The notes under the pieces are model-generated. The model saw only the letters and a program-made list of their open reading frames with translations, did no database searches and was not told where the DNA came from. Positions 36,532 to 45,726 of a stretch of 64,000 bases of DNA are shown here, in pieces. Source of the DNA: Pseudomonas sp. Teo4 (lineage in GTDB: Bacteria; Pseudomonadota; Gammaproteobacteria; Pseudomonadales; Pseudomonadaceae); assembly GCF_034387475.1 (NCBI RefSeq), contig NZ_JAXCIL010000001.1, forward strand, positions 3,534,001 to 3,598,000, written 5' to 3'. The position numbers and the translations under genes were made by a program. Each line of letters starts with the position of its first letter. The stretch's first letter is position 1.

Positions 36532-36717
36532 GTCGAAATCGGCCTTGAACGGGTCAACGCACTGCCTCCCCGGCCACCGCCCCTGATTACCCCCTCGCTT
36601 TATCACTTGCGTCACATCTTGCATCGGGCCACTCCACCGTCACGGGAACTCACCCGCAATGAAGCCCGTGACATCTGGCGCAGAGCAGCGGCAAGGGTTT
36701 CCCGTCAAAACGAAAAA

Positions 36718-36744
36718 GCCCGGCTGTGCATGACACAACCGGGC
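36718..36744 (-). terminator. Terminator of the Dps-like gene
   Basis: An 11-bp GC-rich stem (GCCCGGCTGTG with CACAACCGGGC) followed on the minus strand by five T, 29 bases after the stop. Confidence 0.85.
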
Positions 36745-36773
36745 CTGGGTAACGCTCCGACGCAGAAAAGCGA

Positions 36774-37247
36774 CTATTTGCCGTCCAACAAAACCCGCAG
36801 CATCCAGGCAGTTTTCTCGTGCACCTGCATGCGCTGGGTCAACAGATCGGCGGTTGGCTCGTCACTGACTTTGTCCACGACCGGGAAGATGCTGCGCGCT
36901 GTGCGCACCACCGCCTCCTGCCCCTGCACCAGCTGTCGGATCATCTCGTCCGCCGCAGGCACCCCTTCCTCCTCCTTGATCGAGGAATGTCGAGCATAAA
37001 AGGCATAGGAACCCGGCGCCGGGAAGCCCAAGGCGCGAATTCGCTCGGCGATCGAGTCGACGGCCAGCGCCAACTCGTTGTACTGCTCCTCGAACATCAG
37101 ATGCAGGGTACGGAAGGACGGCCCAGTGACGTTCCAGTGAAAGTTATGGGTTTTCAGATACAACACGTAGGTATCGGACAACAGGCGGGAAAGCCCTTCG
37201 ACGATGGATTTACGATCTTCTTCAGAGATACCGATATCGATTGCCAT
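36774..37247 (-). CDS. Dps-family ferritin-like protein
   Basis: 157 aa. The four-helix ferritin fold carries the Dps ferroxidase ligands in [15 protein letters not shown] and [20 protein letters not shown]. It likely stores iron and protects DNA from oxidants. The frame runs upstream 30 codons with four Cys, but [13 protein letters not shown] is the family start and has GGGGAA before it. Divergent from the cold-shock gene. Confidence 0.92.
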   Translation of the reverse strand: MAIDIGISEEDRKSIVEGLSRLLSDTYVLYLKTHNFHWNVTGPSFRTLHLMFEEQYNELALAVDSIAERIRALGFPAPGSYAFYARHSSIKEEEGVPAADEMIRQLVQGQEAVVRTARSIFPVVDKVSDEPTADLLTQRMQVHEKTAWMLRVLLDGK

Positions 37248-37526
37248 GAAGTTCCCCTTTCCATAATGGCTTGATGAACAAGCGGGCCCGACACACTGTA
37301 CCAACACTTCGCACAACCCGCATGTGACGCACGGCAATGGATCGGTGGCAACCGCCCGCGGTTTGAGAAGCCCCCGCCTTTGCTGTTAAATAGGCACCGT
37401 GCCACCCGTGCGGACTGTCATTGCCGGGTGCATAGGCTGGCCTGCCACGTGTTCGCGCTTTACACCTCATGCGCACCGTGCCGCCAGCTCTTCCTGTGAT
37501 CGGCCTTATCAACTGTGAGCCAAACC

Positions 37527-38120
37527 ATGTTCAAGATCGTCCATCTGGTGACGGGCGTAGCGGCTTTGCTGCTGTCGCTCATACCCGGCCTGAAAACCGA
37601 TGCAACACCTTTCCTGCAACAACCCGACGCTGTCTACCTCGCCCTGCTCGGCCTGCTCAACCTGCTGCTCGCCCCGGTCGTGCCGCTGTACTACCGAGGT
37701 GCTCGCCAGCAATTGCAACACCTGGCGTGCGCCCTGCTGGTGGTCGCCGTGGTCCTGCAGACCCTGACGCTGCTGGCACGCCCGGAAATGGGCAACCTGG
37801 CCGCCCTGGTCTGCGCGGCACTGGCCGTCGCCCTGCACCTGGCCGCCGGCTTCGCCCGCAGCGGCCGAAAAAGCCGCAACACCCAGCAAGCACCCCAGGA
37901 TGGCGGCAAGCGCGATACCGGCACCGTCAAGTGGTTCAATACCTCGAAGGGGTTTGGCTTCATCTCCCGCGACTCGGGTGACGATATTTTCGTGCACTTT
38001 CGCGCCATTCGCGGCGAAGGCCACCGCATTCTGGTCGAAGGCCAGCGCGTGGAATTCTCGGTGATGCACCGCGACAAAGGCCTGCAGGCCGAAGATGTGG
38101 TCGCGGTCACCCGCCGCTGA
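37527..38120 (+). CDS. Membrane protein with C-terminal cold-shock domain
   Basis: 197 aa. About four membrane helices (5-20, 36-54, 64-83, 89-108) are followed by a polar linker and a complete cold-shock domain (about 130-196) with RNP1 (KGFGFISR) and RNP2 (DIFVHF). The domain should bind single-stranded nucleic acid on the cytoplasmic side. The ORF could start at a GTG four codons upstream; ATG at 37527 was chosen. The function is not known. Confidence 0.88.
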   Translation: MFKIVHLVTGVAALLLSLIPGLKTDATPFLQQPDAVYLALLGLLNLLLAPVVPLYYRGARQQLQHLACALLVVAVVLQTLTLLARPEMGNLAALVCAALAVALHLAAGFARSGRKSRNTQQAPQDGGKRDTGTVKWFNTSKGFGFISRDSGDDIFVHFRAIRGEGHRILVEGQRVEFSVMHRDKGLQAEDVVAVTRR

Positions 38121-38127
38121 CCAAACA

Positions 38128-38152
38128 CGGCCCTGGCGCAAGTCCAGGGCCG
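38128..38152 (+). terminator. Terminator of the cold-shock-domain gene
   Basis: A perfect 9-bp stem CGGCCCTGG/CCAGGGCCG (38128-38136, 38144-38152) with a T-rich tail, between convergent genes. Confidence 0.75.
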
Positions 38153-38159
38153 TTCTGCT

Positions 38160-38366
38160 TCAATAGTGTGGCGGCGGCGCTTCTTCACCTTCGCTGCCAT
38201 ACTGCCCGACCATTTCCTCGTAGCGCTTGAGCAGCTCGGCCATCTGCAATTGCAGGCGTTCGATCACCCGCCCCTGCTCGACCACCACATCATTCAGCGC
38301 CTGGATAGTGTCATCCTGGAAAGCCTGACGGGTTTCCAGTTCGATGATGCGCGACTCTGCCAACAT
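38160..38366 (-). CDS. slyX: SlyX family protein
   Basis: 68 aa. It is a coiled coil from about residue 5 to 45 ([20 protein letters not shown]) and ends with the family tail PPPHY. SlyX proteins are short and of unknown function. AGGAGG lies before the ATG. It starts 1 bp after the HIT gene stops, so the two are cotranslated. Confidence 0.9.
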   Translation of the reverse strand: MLAESRIIELETRQAFQDDTIQALNDVVVEQGRVIERLQLQMAELLKRYEEMVGQYGSEGEEAPPPHY

Positions 38367-38367
38367 G

Positions 38368-38787
38368 TCAGGCCTCCTGATATCGGTCATCGAGCCGTGC
38401 ACGCAGGCGCTGACGAATGGCATCGAGTTGGTCGGGGGTGTACTCGAGCGCAGGCACCTTGCCCCACACTGGCGCTGGCCAGGCCGCATCGCCATGTTGA
38501 CGCACGATGACATGCATGTGCAGCTGGCTGACCACGTTACCCAACGTGGCGACGTTCATCTTGTCGGCAGCGAACTCACCCTTGAGCATTTCGGCCAGAT
38601 AGGTGGTTTCCGTCCACAGCTGGGCCTGGTCTTCCTGACTCAAATCGAACAGCTCGCTCACCCCTACGCGCCTGGGCACCAATATGAACCAGGGATAATT
38701 GGCATCCTTGCTCAGCAGCACGCGGGACAGTGGAAAGTCCCCCAGCACCAGGGAATCCTGCTGCAAACGCGAATCCAGGACGAACAC
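38368..38787 (-). CDS. HIT family protein (nucleotide-binding histidine triad)
   Basis: 139 aa. The triad region [15 protein letters not shown] (HxHxI form) and the AAWPAPVWG end identify the HIT subfamily found beside slyX. It is a likely nucleotidyl hydrolase or transferase. The start is GTG at 38787, with AGGAGG at ideal spacing; the longer upstream reading is not family-like. Confidence 0.9.
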   Translation of the reverse strand: MFVLDSRLQQDSLVLGDFPLSRVLLSKDANYPWFILVPRRVGVSELFDLSQEDQAQLWTETTYLAEMLKGEFAADKMNVATLGNVVSQLHMHVIVRQHGDAAWPAPVWGKVPALEYTPDQLDAIRQRLRARLDDRYQEA

Positions 38788-39545
38788 GGCAAACCTCCTA
38801 AGAAAACAGCCCCGTCGAATGCGGGAAAACCTGCGCAAGGATACCCTGCTTCGCCCCTCACGACATGCAACAGCTTGAATCGCGCCCACTTTCAGCTCAC
38901 GTGAACGCTGCCCTTGCACGCATGCGGTAACACCGCGCTACTTTTCGCACCAAAATGATGCCAAAAACGTGAATGCCACCACACTTCCCCCACGCAAACG
39001 ACTCAACTTGAACAATTGCCGGTAACACATTGACTTTTCAGGCAGCTTTTAAAAAATAGCCAACGGCCTTTTGTGGCACACCATCAGACACTTTTCACCC
39101 CGTGTTTGCGGGGCTTTCCCTCCCCCGGCACGAGGTTTTGTGAAAAATTCATGAAACGTTGCGAATTTTGAGCACGGTTGTTGCATTCCTTTCACGCCAA
39201 GTCGGCACGACACCTGCATTGACCAGGTGGACGCGACAAATAACAACAGCGGCATTGGAGGCACCAGGGAGTTTCTCGGACCGGGCTTTCTTATTACAGA
39301 TTGGTTACGGCGACAGGAACAGCGCTGGCGTTATACGCCTCACTTGGGGAGGCGTGATTTGCGACATGGAAATACCTAAAAGCGACATGGGCATAAAGTT
39401 ACCGAAAGGATGTTTATTCCCATATCGCCAACAACAGTCAGCGTGCTATACATTTTCGCCGACATAACAAGAAAGAGCTGTCCCATATAACTAAAAAACT
39501 TGGGCACAGCGGTACTCTTCCTAAAAACCAAAGGAGCAAATCACG
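38788..39545. other. Long regulatory region before the OprD-type porin gene
   Basis: 758 bp between divergent HIT and porin genes. Much of 38940-39545 is AT-rich compared with the rest of the window. It contains CA-rich stretches (TAACAACAG near 39240, CCAACAACAG near 39428) like those bound by Hfq/Crc in pseudomonads, and a GC-rich hairpin near 39098-39113. The one frame across it (39159-39467) lacks coding character, so this looks like a long 5' control region. Confidence 0.6.
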
Positions 39546-40826
39546 ATGCGCGTGATGAAGTGGAGCATGATCGCCCTGGCCGTTGCGGCAGGGACCTCGC
39601 AGTTGGCAGTAGCTTCCTCGCAAGACGAGTCCAAGGGCTTCATTGAAGATAGCTCGCTGACCGTCAAAATGCGTAACCTGTACTTCAGCCGTGACTATCG
39701 CAGCCAAGAAACGGCCGCCAACCGCGCCGCTGGCGTTCGCCACGACCAACGTGAATGGGGCCAAGGCTTCATCGGTACCTTCGAGTCGGGCTTCACCCAA
39801 GGCACCATCGGTGTTGGTGTCGACGCCATCGGCCTGCTCGGCCTGAAACTCGACAGCGGCCGCGGCTACGCAGGCACTGGCCTGTTCCCTACCGGCTCGG
39901 ACGGTCGTTCGCAAGATGATTACTCCGAAGGCGGCGGCGCCATCAAGTTCCGTGTCTCCGACACCGTACTGAAAGTCGGCGACCAGTTCACCGCACTGCC
40001 AGTCTTCGCCACCGACGACAGCCGCCTGCTGCCAGAAGTTGCCGAAGGTGCATTGATCACCAGCAACGAAATCAAGGGCCTGACCCTGCACGCCGGTCGC
40101 TTCACCGGCATCAACGCCCAGGACCAGACCGATAGCGACAGCCTGCACCTGAAGTCGGCAAACGTCTTCGGTGGCACCTACGCCTTCACCGACAATCTGA
40201 GCACTAGCCTCTACTACTCGAAAGTAGAAGACTACTGGCGCAAATACTACGCCAACGTCAACTGGGCGCTGCCGATCTCCGACAAGCAAGGTCTGGTATT
40301 CGATTTCAACATCTACGACACCAAGAGCGAAGGCAGCAATGCTCGCGCCGCGTTCGATGGCGACAAACTCGATAACCGCGCATACAGCCTGTCGGGTGCA
40401 TACAACATTGGCGCCCACACCTTCACCGTTGCTTATCAGAAAGTGTCCGGTGACGGTGAATACGCTTACGGCGTAGACGGTGGCGGCACCATCTTCCTGG
40501 CCAACTCCATCGCCCGTTCCGACTTCAACGCCGAAGACGAGAAGTCCTGGCAGCTGCGTTACGACCTGAACTTCGCCGAGTTCGGCGTGCCAGGCCTGAC
40601 CTTCATGACGCGTTACGTCCGCGGTACCGACGCCAACGTCAACGGCATCACCGACGGCAAAGAGTGGGAACGCGACGTCGACATCAAGTACGTCCTGCAG
40701 GAAGGCCCGGCCAAAGACCTGAGCTTCCGCGTTCGTCAGGCCACCTACCGCTCCGGAGATTCGGTCTACTCCGACTCGCTGGACGAACTGCGTCTGATCG
40801 TCGAGTACCCGCTGAGCATCCTGTAA
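39546..40826 (+). CDS. OprD-family outer membrane porin
   Basis: 426 aa. A signal peptide (about 1-23) precedes an OprD-type 18-strand barrel that starts GFIEDSSLTVKMRNLYFSRD and ends LDELRLIVEYPLSIL. Substrates of OprD paralogues include basic amino acids, peptides and aromatic acids; this one cannot be assigned. AAGGAG lies ahead of ATG, and the long AT-rich upstream region suggests tight control. A bidirectional terminator follows. Confidence 0.9.
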   Translation: MRVMKWSMIALAVAAGTSQLAVASSQDESKGFIEDSSLTVKMRNLYFSRDYRSQETAANRAAGVRHDQREWGQGFIGTFESGFTQGTIGVGVDAIGLLGLKLDSGRGYAGTGLFPTGSDGRSQDDYSEGGGAIKFRVSDTVLKVGDQFTALPVFATDDSRLLPEVAEGALITSNEIKGLTLHAGRFTGINAQDQTDSDSLHLKSANVFGGTYAFTDNLSTSLYYSKVEDYWRKYYANVNWALPISDKQGLVFDFNIYDTKSEGSNARAAFDGDKLDNRAYSLSGAYNIGAHTFTVAYQKVSGDGEYAYGVDGGGTIFLANSIARSDFNAEDEKSWQLRYDLNFAEFGVPGLTFMTRYVRGTDANVNGITDGKEWERDVDIKYVLQEGPAKDLSFRVRQATYRSGDSVYSDSLDELRLIVEYPLSIL

Positions 40827-40851
40827 GCCTGGCTTATAGTGCCCCGCACCT

Positions 40852-40883
40852 GAAAAAGCCCGGCAAATACGCCGGGCTTTTTC
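40852..40883. terminator. Bidirectional terminator after the porin gene
   Basis: Stem of 13 bp (40852-40864, 40871-40883) including AAAAAGCCCGGC, with T runs on both sides. Confidence 0.85.
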
Positions 40884-40986
40884 TTGGCTGACAATCGTCA
40901 CGCCCTGGGGCATCCTGTACGCCTTCGTTTCGCCCCCGTACAATGCGGGGTCATTTCAATGTCTTAGGCAATCGACACGGCCCACC

Positions 40987-42702
40987 ATGCGCACCAGTCA
41001 ATATTTGCTCGCCACCCAGAAAGAAACCCCTGCCGATGCAGTGGTCATCAGCCACCAGCTCATGCTGCGCGCCGGCATGATCCGCAAACTGGCCTCCGGC
41101 CTGTACACCTGGCTGCCGATGGGCCTGCGGGTAATGCGCAAGGTCGAAGCCGTGGTTCGCGAAGAGATGAATGCCGCCGGCGCCCTGGAAGTGCTGATGC
41201 CCAGCATCCAGCCCGCCGAACTGTGGCAGGAGTCCGGCCGCTGGGAGCAATACGGCCCCGAGCTGCTGCGCCTGAAAGACCGCCACCAACGCGACTTCTG
41301 CGTGGGCCCGACCCACGAAGAGGTCATCACCGACCTGGCACGCAACGAGCTGTCCAGCTATAAACAGCTGCCACTCAACATGTACCAGATCCAGACCAAG
41401 TTCCGTGACGAGATCCGCCCGCGCTTCGGCTTGATGCGCGGCCGCGAGTTCATCATGAAGGACGCCTATTCCTTCCATGCCGACCAGGCTTCCCTGCAGG
41501 AAACCTACGACCGCATGCACCAGGCGTACACCAACGTATTCACCCGCCTGGGCCTGGACTTCCGTCCAGTGCAAGCCGATACCGGCTCGATCGGCGGCAG
41601 CTACTCCCATGAATTCCATGTACTGGCCGAGTCCGGTGAAGACGACGTGATCTTCAGCGACAGCTCCGACTACGCGGCCAACATCGAGAAGGCCGAGGCG
41701 ATCCCGCGCGAAACCGTGCGCCCTGCGCCGACTGAAGAACTGCGCCTGGTCGACACCCCGAACGCCAAGACCATCGCCGAGCTGGTGGAAAACTTCGGCC
41801 TGCCGATCGAGAAGACCGTCAAGACCCTGATCGTACGCGGCGCCGAAGAAGGCAAGCTGGTCGCCCTGGTTGTCCGTGGCGACCACGAGCTGAACGAAAT
41901 CAAGGCCGCCAAGCTGGAACAGGTCGCCGACCCGCTGGTCATGGCCACCGACGCCGACCTGCGCGCGGCCATTGGTGCTGGCGCTGGCTCCCTCGGCCCG
42001 CTGAACCTGCCGCTGGAGTGCGTCATCGACCGCTCGGTCGCCCTGATGAGCGACTTTGGCATCGGTGCCAACATCGACGACAAACACTACTTCGGCGTGA
42101 ACTGGGAGCGTGACCTGCCGGTCCCTCAGGTAGCCGACCTGCGCAACGTCGTCGAAGGCGACCCAAGCCCGGATGGCCAGGGCACCCTGGTGATCAAGCG
42201 CGGCATCGAAGTCGGCCACATCTTCCAGCTCGGCACCAAGTACAGCGAAGCGCTGAAGTGCCAGGTACTGGGCGAGAACGGCAAGCCGGTCACCTTGTCC
42301 ATGGGCTGCTACGGTATCGGTGTATCGCGCGTGGTCGCTGCTGCCATCGAGCAGAGCTATGACGACAAAGGCATCATCTGGAACGACGCCCTGGCACCGT
42401 TCCAGATCGCCCTGGTTCCGCTGCGCTATGAAACCGACGTGGTACGCGAGGCCACCGACAAGCTGTACGCCGAACTGACCGCCGCCGGCTTCGAAGTGCT
42501 GCTGGACGACCGCGACAAGAAGACCAGCCCCGGCATCAAGTTCGCCGACATGGAGCTGATCGGCATTCCGCACCGCATCGTCGTCAGCGATCGTGGCCTG
42601 GCCGAAGGCAACCTGGAGTACAAGCACCGCACCGAGCAAGAAGCACAGGCACTGCCGCTCAATGAAGTGCTGGCCTTCCTGCAGGCCCGCGTTCGCCGCT
42701 GA
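40987..42702 (+). CDS. proS: Prolyl-tRNA synthetase
   Basis: 571 aa class II enzyme of the bacterial type with the editing insertion (about 225-410, including [13 protein letters not shown] onwards) between motif 2 ([20 protein letters not shown]) and motif 3 ([18 protein letters not shown]). It attaches proline to tRNA-Pro and clears mischarged Ala. The lipoprotein gene starts 20 bp downstream and may be cotranscribed. Confidence 0.98.
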   Translation: MRTSQYLLATQKETPADAVVISHQLMLRAGMIRKLASGLYTWLPMGLRVMRKVEAVVREEMNAAGALEVLMPSIQPAELWQESGRWEQYGPELLRLKDRHQRDFCVGPTHEEVITDLARNELSSYKQLPLNMYQIQTKFRDEIRPRFGLMRGREFIMKDAYSFHADQASLQETYDRMHQAYTNVFTRLGLDFRPVQADTGSIGGSYSHEFHVLAESGEDDVIFSDSSDYAANIEKAEAIPRETVRPAPTEELRLVDTPNAKTIAELVENFGLPIEKTVKTLIVRGAEEGKLVALVVRGDHELNEIKAAKLEQVADPLVMATDADLRAAIGAGAGSLGPLNLPLECVIDRSVALMSDFGIGANIDDKHYFGVNWERDLPVPQVADLRNVVEGDPSPDGQGTLVIKRGIEVGHIFQLGTKYSEALKCQVLGENGKPVTLSMGCYGIGVSRVVAAAIEQSYDDKGIIWNDALAPFQIALVPLRYETDVVREATDKLYAELTAAGFEVLLDDRDKKTSPGIKFADMELIGIPHRIVVSDRGLAEGNLEYKHRTEQEAQALPLNEVLAFLQARVRR

Positions 42703-42722
42703 TAACCAATGCACGAGTGATC

Positions 42723-43676
42723 ATGTCCAAGCGAAGTACCTTTACCCTGGGGGGCGCCGCACTTTGCGGCGCCCTGCTCGTCAGCGGCTGCGCCAACCAG
42801 ATGTCTCAGCGCAGCGAGCATGAGGAGCGCGTCGAGCGCAAACTGCTCGAACACAGTCTGCAGATCGATGTCGGCGAACCGAAGGTGATGGAGCTTCCGC
42901 AACGGCGCGTACGCGTCAATGAGCAGAAGCGTTTCGAAGTCACCGAGTTCGAAGTCACCCGTCGCTACGACCGCTACACCCCCTACCAGCCCTGGCGGGA
43001 AATCTACGAGATTCCGCTGGGTGCGGTAGCCGTGGTGGCTGGAGTCGGCGCCAACGTGGTCAACGTCTTCGCCTTGGGCAACCTGCCGGACAGCGTCACC
43101 CACGACTGGCTCGACTACGGCGTGGCCGGTATCAACCCGTTCATGAACGTGCAGTCCAATGGTCGCGCCCAGCAGAACCTTGCGGGCATCAGCGAAGTGC
43201 AGAAGGGCAAACGCGAGGAGTTCACCAGCATGCCCTGGAGCGAACGCCTGGTGGAGGTGAAAGCCGGTAAGCAAACCCACGAGCTGACCACCGACAGAAG
43301 CGGCGTACTGCGCCTGAATCTGCTGGACAGCCCGTTCTCCGAGCAGAACCTCAACCACGTCGGCACCCTGCACCTGCATGTGGCCGATGAAGAGAACGCC
43401 GTGCGTGGCGATGCCAGCCTGCTGGTCAGCGCCACGCTGCGCAATAAGCTGCTCGAAGCCCATGAGCTGATCTTCGACGACCTGGAAGACGATGACGTCG
43501 GCCAGTGGGTACACCGGGTCAAGCGCCTTTCGGAGCTGGGCCTGGAAGAAGAAGCCAGTGAAATGGAGCAGAGCCTGATCGAGTTGACCCGCAACGATCC
43601 GGAGCTGCAACAGGAGTTCCTGCAGGCATTGACCAAGGCCACCGGCCGGTTGGTCGCCGACCCTGGCGTGCAGTAA
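42723..43676 (+). CDS. Predicted lipoprotein, unknown function
   Basis: 317 aa. A signal with lipobox LLVSGCAN gives an N-terminal lipid anchor. Behind it are a charged region, one hydrophobic stretch (GAVAVVAGVGANVVNVFALG) and an acidic helical C-terminus (EEEASEMEQSLIELTRND). Conserved next to proS in pseudomonads as I recall it; function unknown. ATG at 42723 was chosen over an in-frame GTG two codons before. Confidence 0.85.
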   Translation: MSKRSTFTLGGAALCGALLVSGCANQMSQRSEHEERVERKLLEHSLQIDVGEPKVMELPQRRVRVNEQKRFEVTEFEVTRRYDRYTPYQPWREIYEIPLGAVAVVAGVGANVVNVFALGNLPDSVTHDWLDYGVAGINPFMNVQSNGRAQQNLAGISEVQKGKREEFTSMPWSERLVEVKAGKQTHELTTDRSGVLRLNLLDSPFSEQNLNHVGTLHLHVADEENAVRGDASLLVSATLRNKLLEAHELIFDDLEDDDVGQWVHRVKRLSELGLEEEASEMEQSLIELTRNDPELQQEFLQALTKATGRLVADPGVQ

Positions 43677-43683
43677 CTAAATG

Positions 43684-43707
43684 AAGGGCCGCTGTGCGGC
43701 CCTTTTC
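43684..43707 (+). terminator. Terminator between the lipoprotein gene and dinB
   Basis: Stem AAGGGCCGC/GCGGCCCTT (43684-43692, 43696-43704) and a T run. It lies between convergent genes, overlapping the dinB stop region. Confidence 0.8.
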
Positions 43708-44770
43708 ATTGCCCCGGAAAAAGCTCCAACTGCTCATGGGCGCCGCGCAAGTCCCGCAACCTCACTCCAACCCCCAGCAAGCGCACCGGCTTCCCTCCCC
43801 GGGCAAAAGCCTGGCTCAGCAACTGTCGATAGCTCTCCAGATCCCTCCCCGCCCCCGCCTGCTCCAGAGTGGTCTGGCTGAAGTCATGGAACTTGACCTT
43901 GACGAAGGGTTTGTCCGGGCGATAGCTGCTGTCCATCCGGGCAATTCGCTCATTCAAGCTGGCCAGCAGTTCAGGTAGACGCTCCAGGCAACTGGCCAGG
44001 TCCGGCAGGTCGGTATCGTAAGTGTTCTCTACACTGACCGACTGCCTTCGACTGTCGTTGTGCACGGCCCGTTCATCGACCCCTCGCGCCAGCCCCCACA
44101 ATCGCTCGCCGAAACTGCCGAATTCGCGCACCAGCGCCAGGCGCGGCCACTCACGCAGCTGCTCACAGGTTTCAATACCCAGCCTCGCCAGCTTATCCGC
44201 CGTGACCTTCCCAACTCCGTGCAGCCTGGCGACCGGCAAGACCGCGACGAAAGCCTCCACCTCATCGGGCGTGATCACGAACAGCCCGTTGGGCTTGCGC
44301 CAGTCGCTGGCAATCTTGGCCAGAAACTTGTTTGGCGCCACGCCCGCCGACACCGTGATGTGCAGGGTGCGGGCGACCCGTCGGCGGATATCTTCGGCAA
44401 TCCGCGTGGCACTCCCGGAGAACCACTGGCTGTCGCTGACATCCAGATAGGCCTCGTCCAGCGACAACGGCTCGATCAGTTCGGTGTAGTCACGAAAGAT
44501 GGCGTGAATCTCCCGTGATGCCTCGCGGTAGGCTTCAAAGCGCGGCTTGACGATCAACAGGTCAGGACACAGCTTGAGCGCATGCCGGGAGGACATGGCC
44601 GAGCGTACGCCATAGGCACGAGCCTCATAGTTGCAAGTGGCGATAACCCCCCGCTGCTCGGGCTGGCCACCCACCGCCATGGGGCGACCTGCCAGGCGCG
44701 GGTCGTCACGCATCTCGATTGCGGCATAAAAGCAATCGCAGTCGATGTGAATGATCTTGCGCTGAGACAT
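43706..44770 (-). CDS. dinB: DNA polymerase IV (DinB)
   Basis: 354 aa Y-family polymerase. Metal-binding Asp10 is in IHIDCDCFYAAIE, and the second carboxylate motif is SLDEAYLDV (Asp and Glu). A helix-hairpin-helix pair (ARLHGVGKVTADKLARLG) and the little-finger domain follow. The C-terminus HEQLELFPGQ resembles the beta-clamp-binding motif (QLELF). Translesion synthesis; no LexA box was sought with confidence. Confidence 0.96.
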   Translation of the reverse strand: MSQRKIIHIDCDCFYAAIEMRDDPRLAGRPMAVGGQPEQRGVIATCNYEARAYGVRSAMSSRHALKLCPDLLIVKPRFEAYREASREIHAIFRDYTELIEPLSLDEAYLDVSDSQWFSGSATRIAEDIRRRVARTLHITVSAGVAPNKFLAKIASDWRKPNGLFVITPDEVEAFVAVLPVARLHGVGKVTADKLARLGIETCEQLREWPRLALVREFGSFGERLWGLARGVDERAVHNDSRRQSVSVENTYDTDLPDLASCLERLPELLASLNERIARMDSSYRPDKPFVKVKFHDFSQTTLEQAGAGRDLESYRQLLSQAFARGGKPVRLLGVGVRLRDLRGAHEQLELFPGQ

Positions 44771-44944
44771 GGCCTACCGTCGGCACTGTAAATTCATACA
44801 GATAGTACCGTAAGCCACCCTTCTGGAGACAGCCTGCAGGCGAAGACGCACGACAATCGGCCTGAAACCCACGCCAAACCTGAGCTGCGGACTAATTGCT
44901 ATCGCTAAGAGATTGAACAAAAACGGTTTTTTTCACGAAACAGC

Positions 44945-44972
44945 TTGACATAGGGAAGCAAATCCGTAGAAT
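44945..44972 (+). promoter_or_regulatory. Promoter of the first initiator tRNA
   Basis: -35 TTGACA (44945-44950) and -10 TAGAAT (44967-44972), 16-bp spacer, 13 bp before the tRNA. Confidence 0.75.
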
Positions 44973-44985
44973 TCGATCTCACAGG

Positions 44986-45062
<77 letters not shown>

Positions 45063-45071
45063 GATTCGAGA

Positions 45072-45106
45072 AAAGGCCACTGTTAACGCAGTGGCCTTTT
45101 TCTTTT
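45072..45106 (+). terminator. Terminator of tRNA-fMet copy 1
   Basis: Stem AAAGGCCACTG/CAGTGGCCTTT (45072-45082, 45089-45099) followed by a T-rich run. Confidence 0.85.
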
Positions 45107-45157
45107 GCCCATGGAAAATGACGCAGAAGAAAAGTGACGAAAATCAATGCTTAATGC

Positions 45158-45185
45158 TTGACCGGCACCCTTAAAGCTGTATAGT
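45158..45185 (+). promoter_or_regulatory. Promoter of the second initiator tRNA
   Basis: -35 TTGACC (45158-45163) and -10 TATAGT (45180-45185) with a 16-bp spacer; same spacing as in the other two copies. Confidence 0.7.
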
Positions 45186-45197
45186 GCGCACCACTGA

Positions 45198-45274
<77 letters not shown>

Positions 45275-45283
45275 GATTCGATA

Positions 45284-45318
45284 AAAGGCCACTGTTAACG
45301 CAGTGGCCTTTTTCTTTT
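45284..45318 (+). terminator. Terminator of tRNA-fMet copy 2
   Basis: Same stem as after copy 1 (45284-45294 with 45301-45311) and a T-rich run. Confidence 0.85.
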
Positions 45319-45369
45319 GCCCTGGAAAATGGCGCAGAAGAAAAGTGTCGAGAAATCAATACCTAACGC

Positions 45370-45397
45370 TTGACAGCCGCCCTTGAAGCTGTAGAAT
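45370..45397 (+). promoter_or_regulatory. Promoter of the third initiator tRNA
   Basis: -35 TTGACA (45370-45375) and -10 TAGAAT (45392-45397), 16-bp spacer. Confidence 0.75.
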
Positions 45398-45409
45398 CCG
45401 CACCACTGA

Positions 45410-45486
<77 letters not shown>

Positions 45487-45499
45487 TATTCGTCAGAAC

Positions 45500-45532
45500 A
45501 AACCCCGCCTGTTTAACAGCAGCGCGGGGTTT
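45500..45532 (+). terminator. Terminator of tRNA-fMet copy 3
   Basis: Stem AAACCCCGC/GCGGGGTTT (45500-45508, 45524-45532). Unlike the other two copies, the last unit has its own terminator sequence. Confidence 0.8.
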
Positions 45533-45726
45533 GTTGCATTCGCCCCCCAAGAAATCCCTGGCCCTCCCCCTCTACGCCAGGACACGCCTTTTGGATGAAC
45601 TATCTTTAACCCTCTCGGACGGCTAAAAGCGACGCCGCCCGGAGTAATATCTGGATACGTTTTCCAAAGGGACTTTCTCTTGGCCGCACCTTCCGCCCAC
45701 CTCGCGCTGCATGCACGGGGTACCCC

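Noticed and set aside
39159..39467. 102-aa plus-strand frame before the porin
   Set aside because: No ribosome site, no recognisable domain, and the region shows regulatory rather than coding composition.
39438..42714. Long antisense frames opposite the porin and proS
   Set aside because: They mirror two clear genes in codon phase and have no recognisable motifs.
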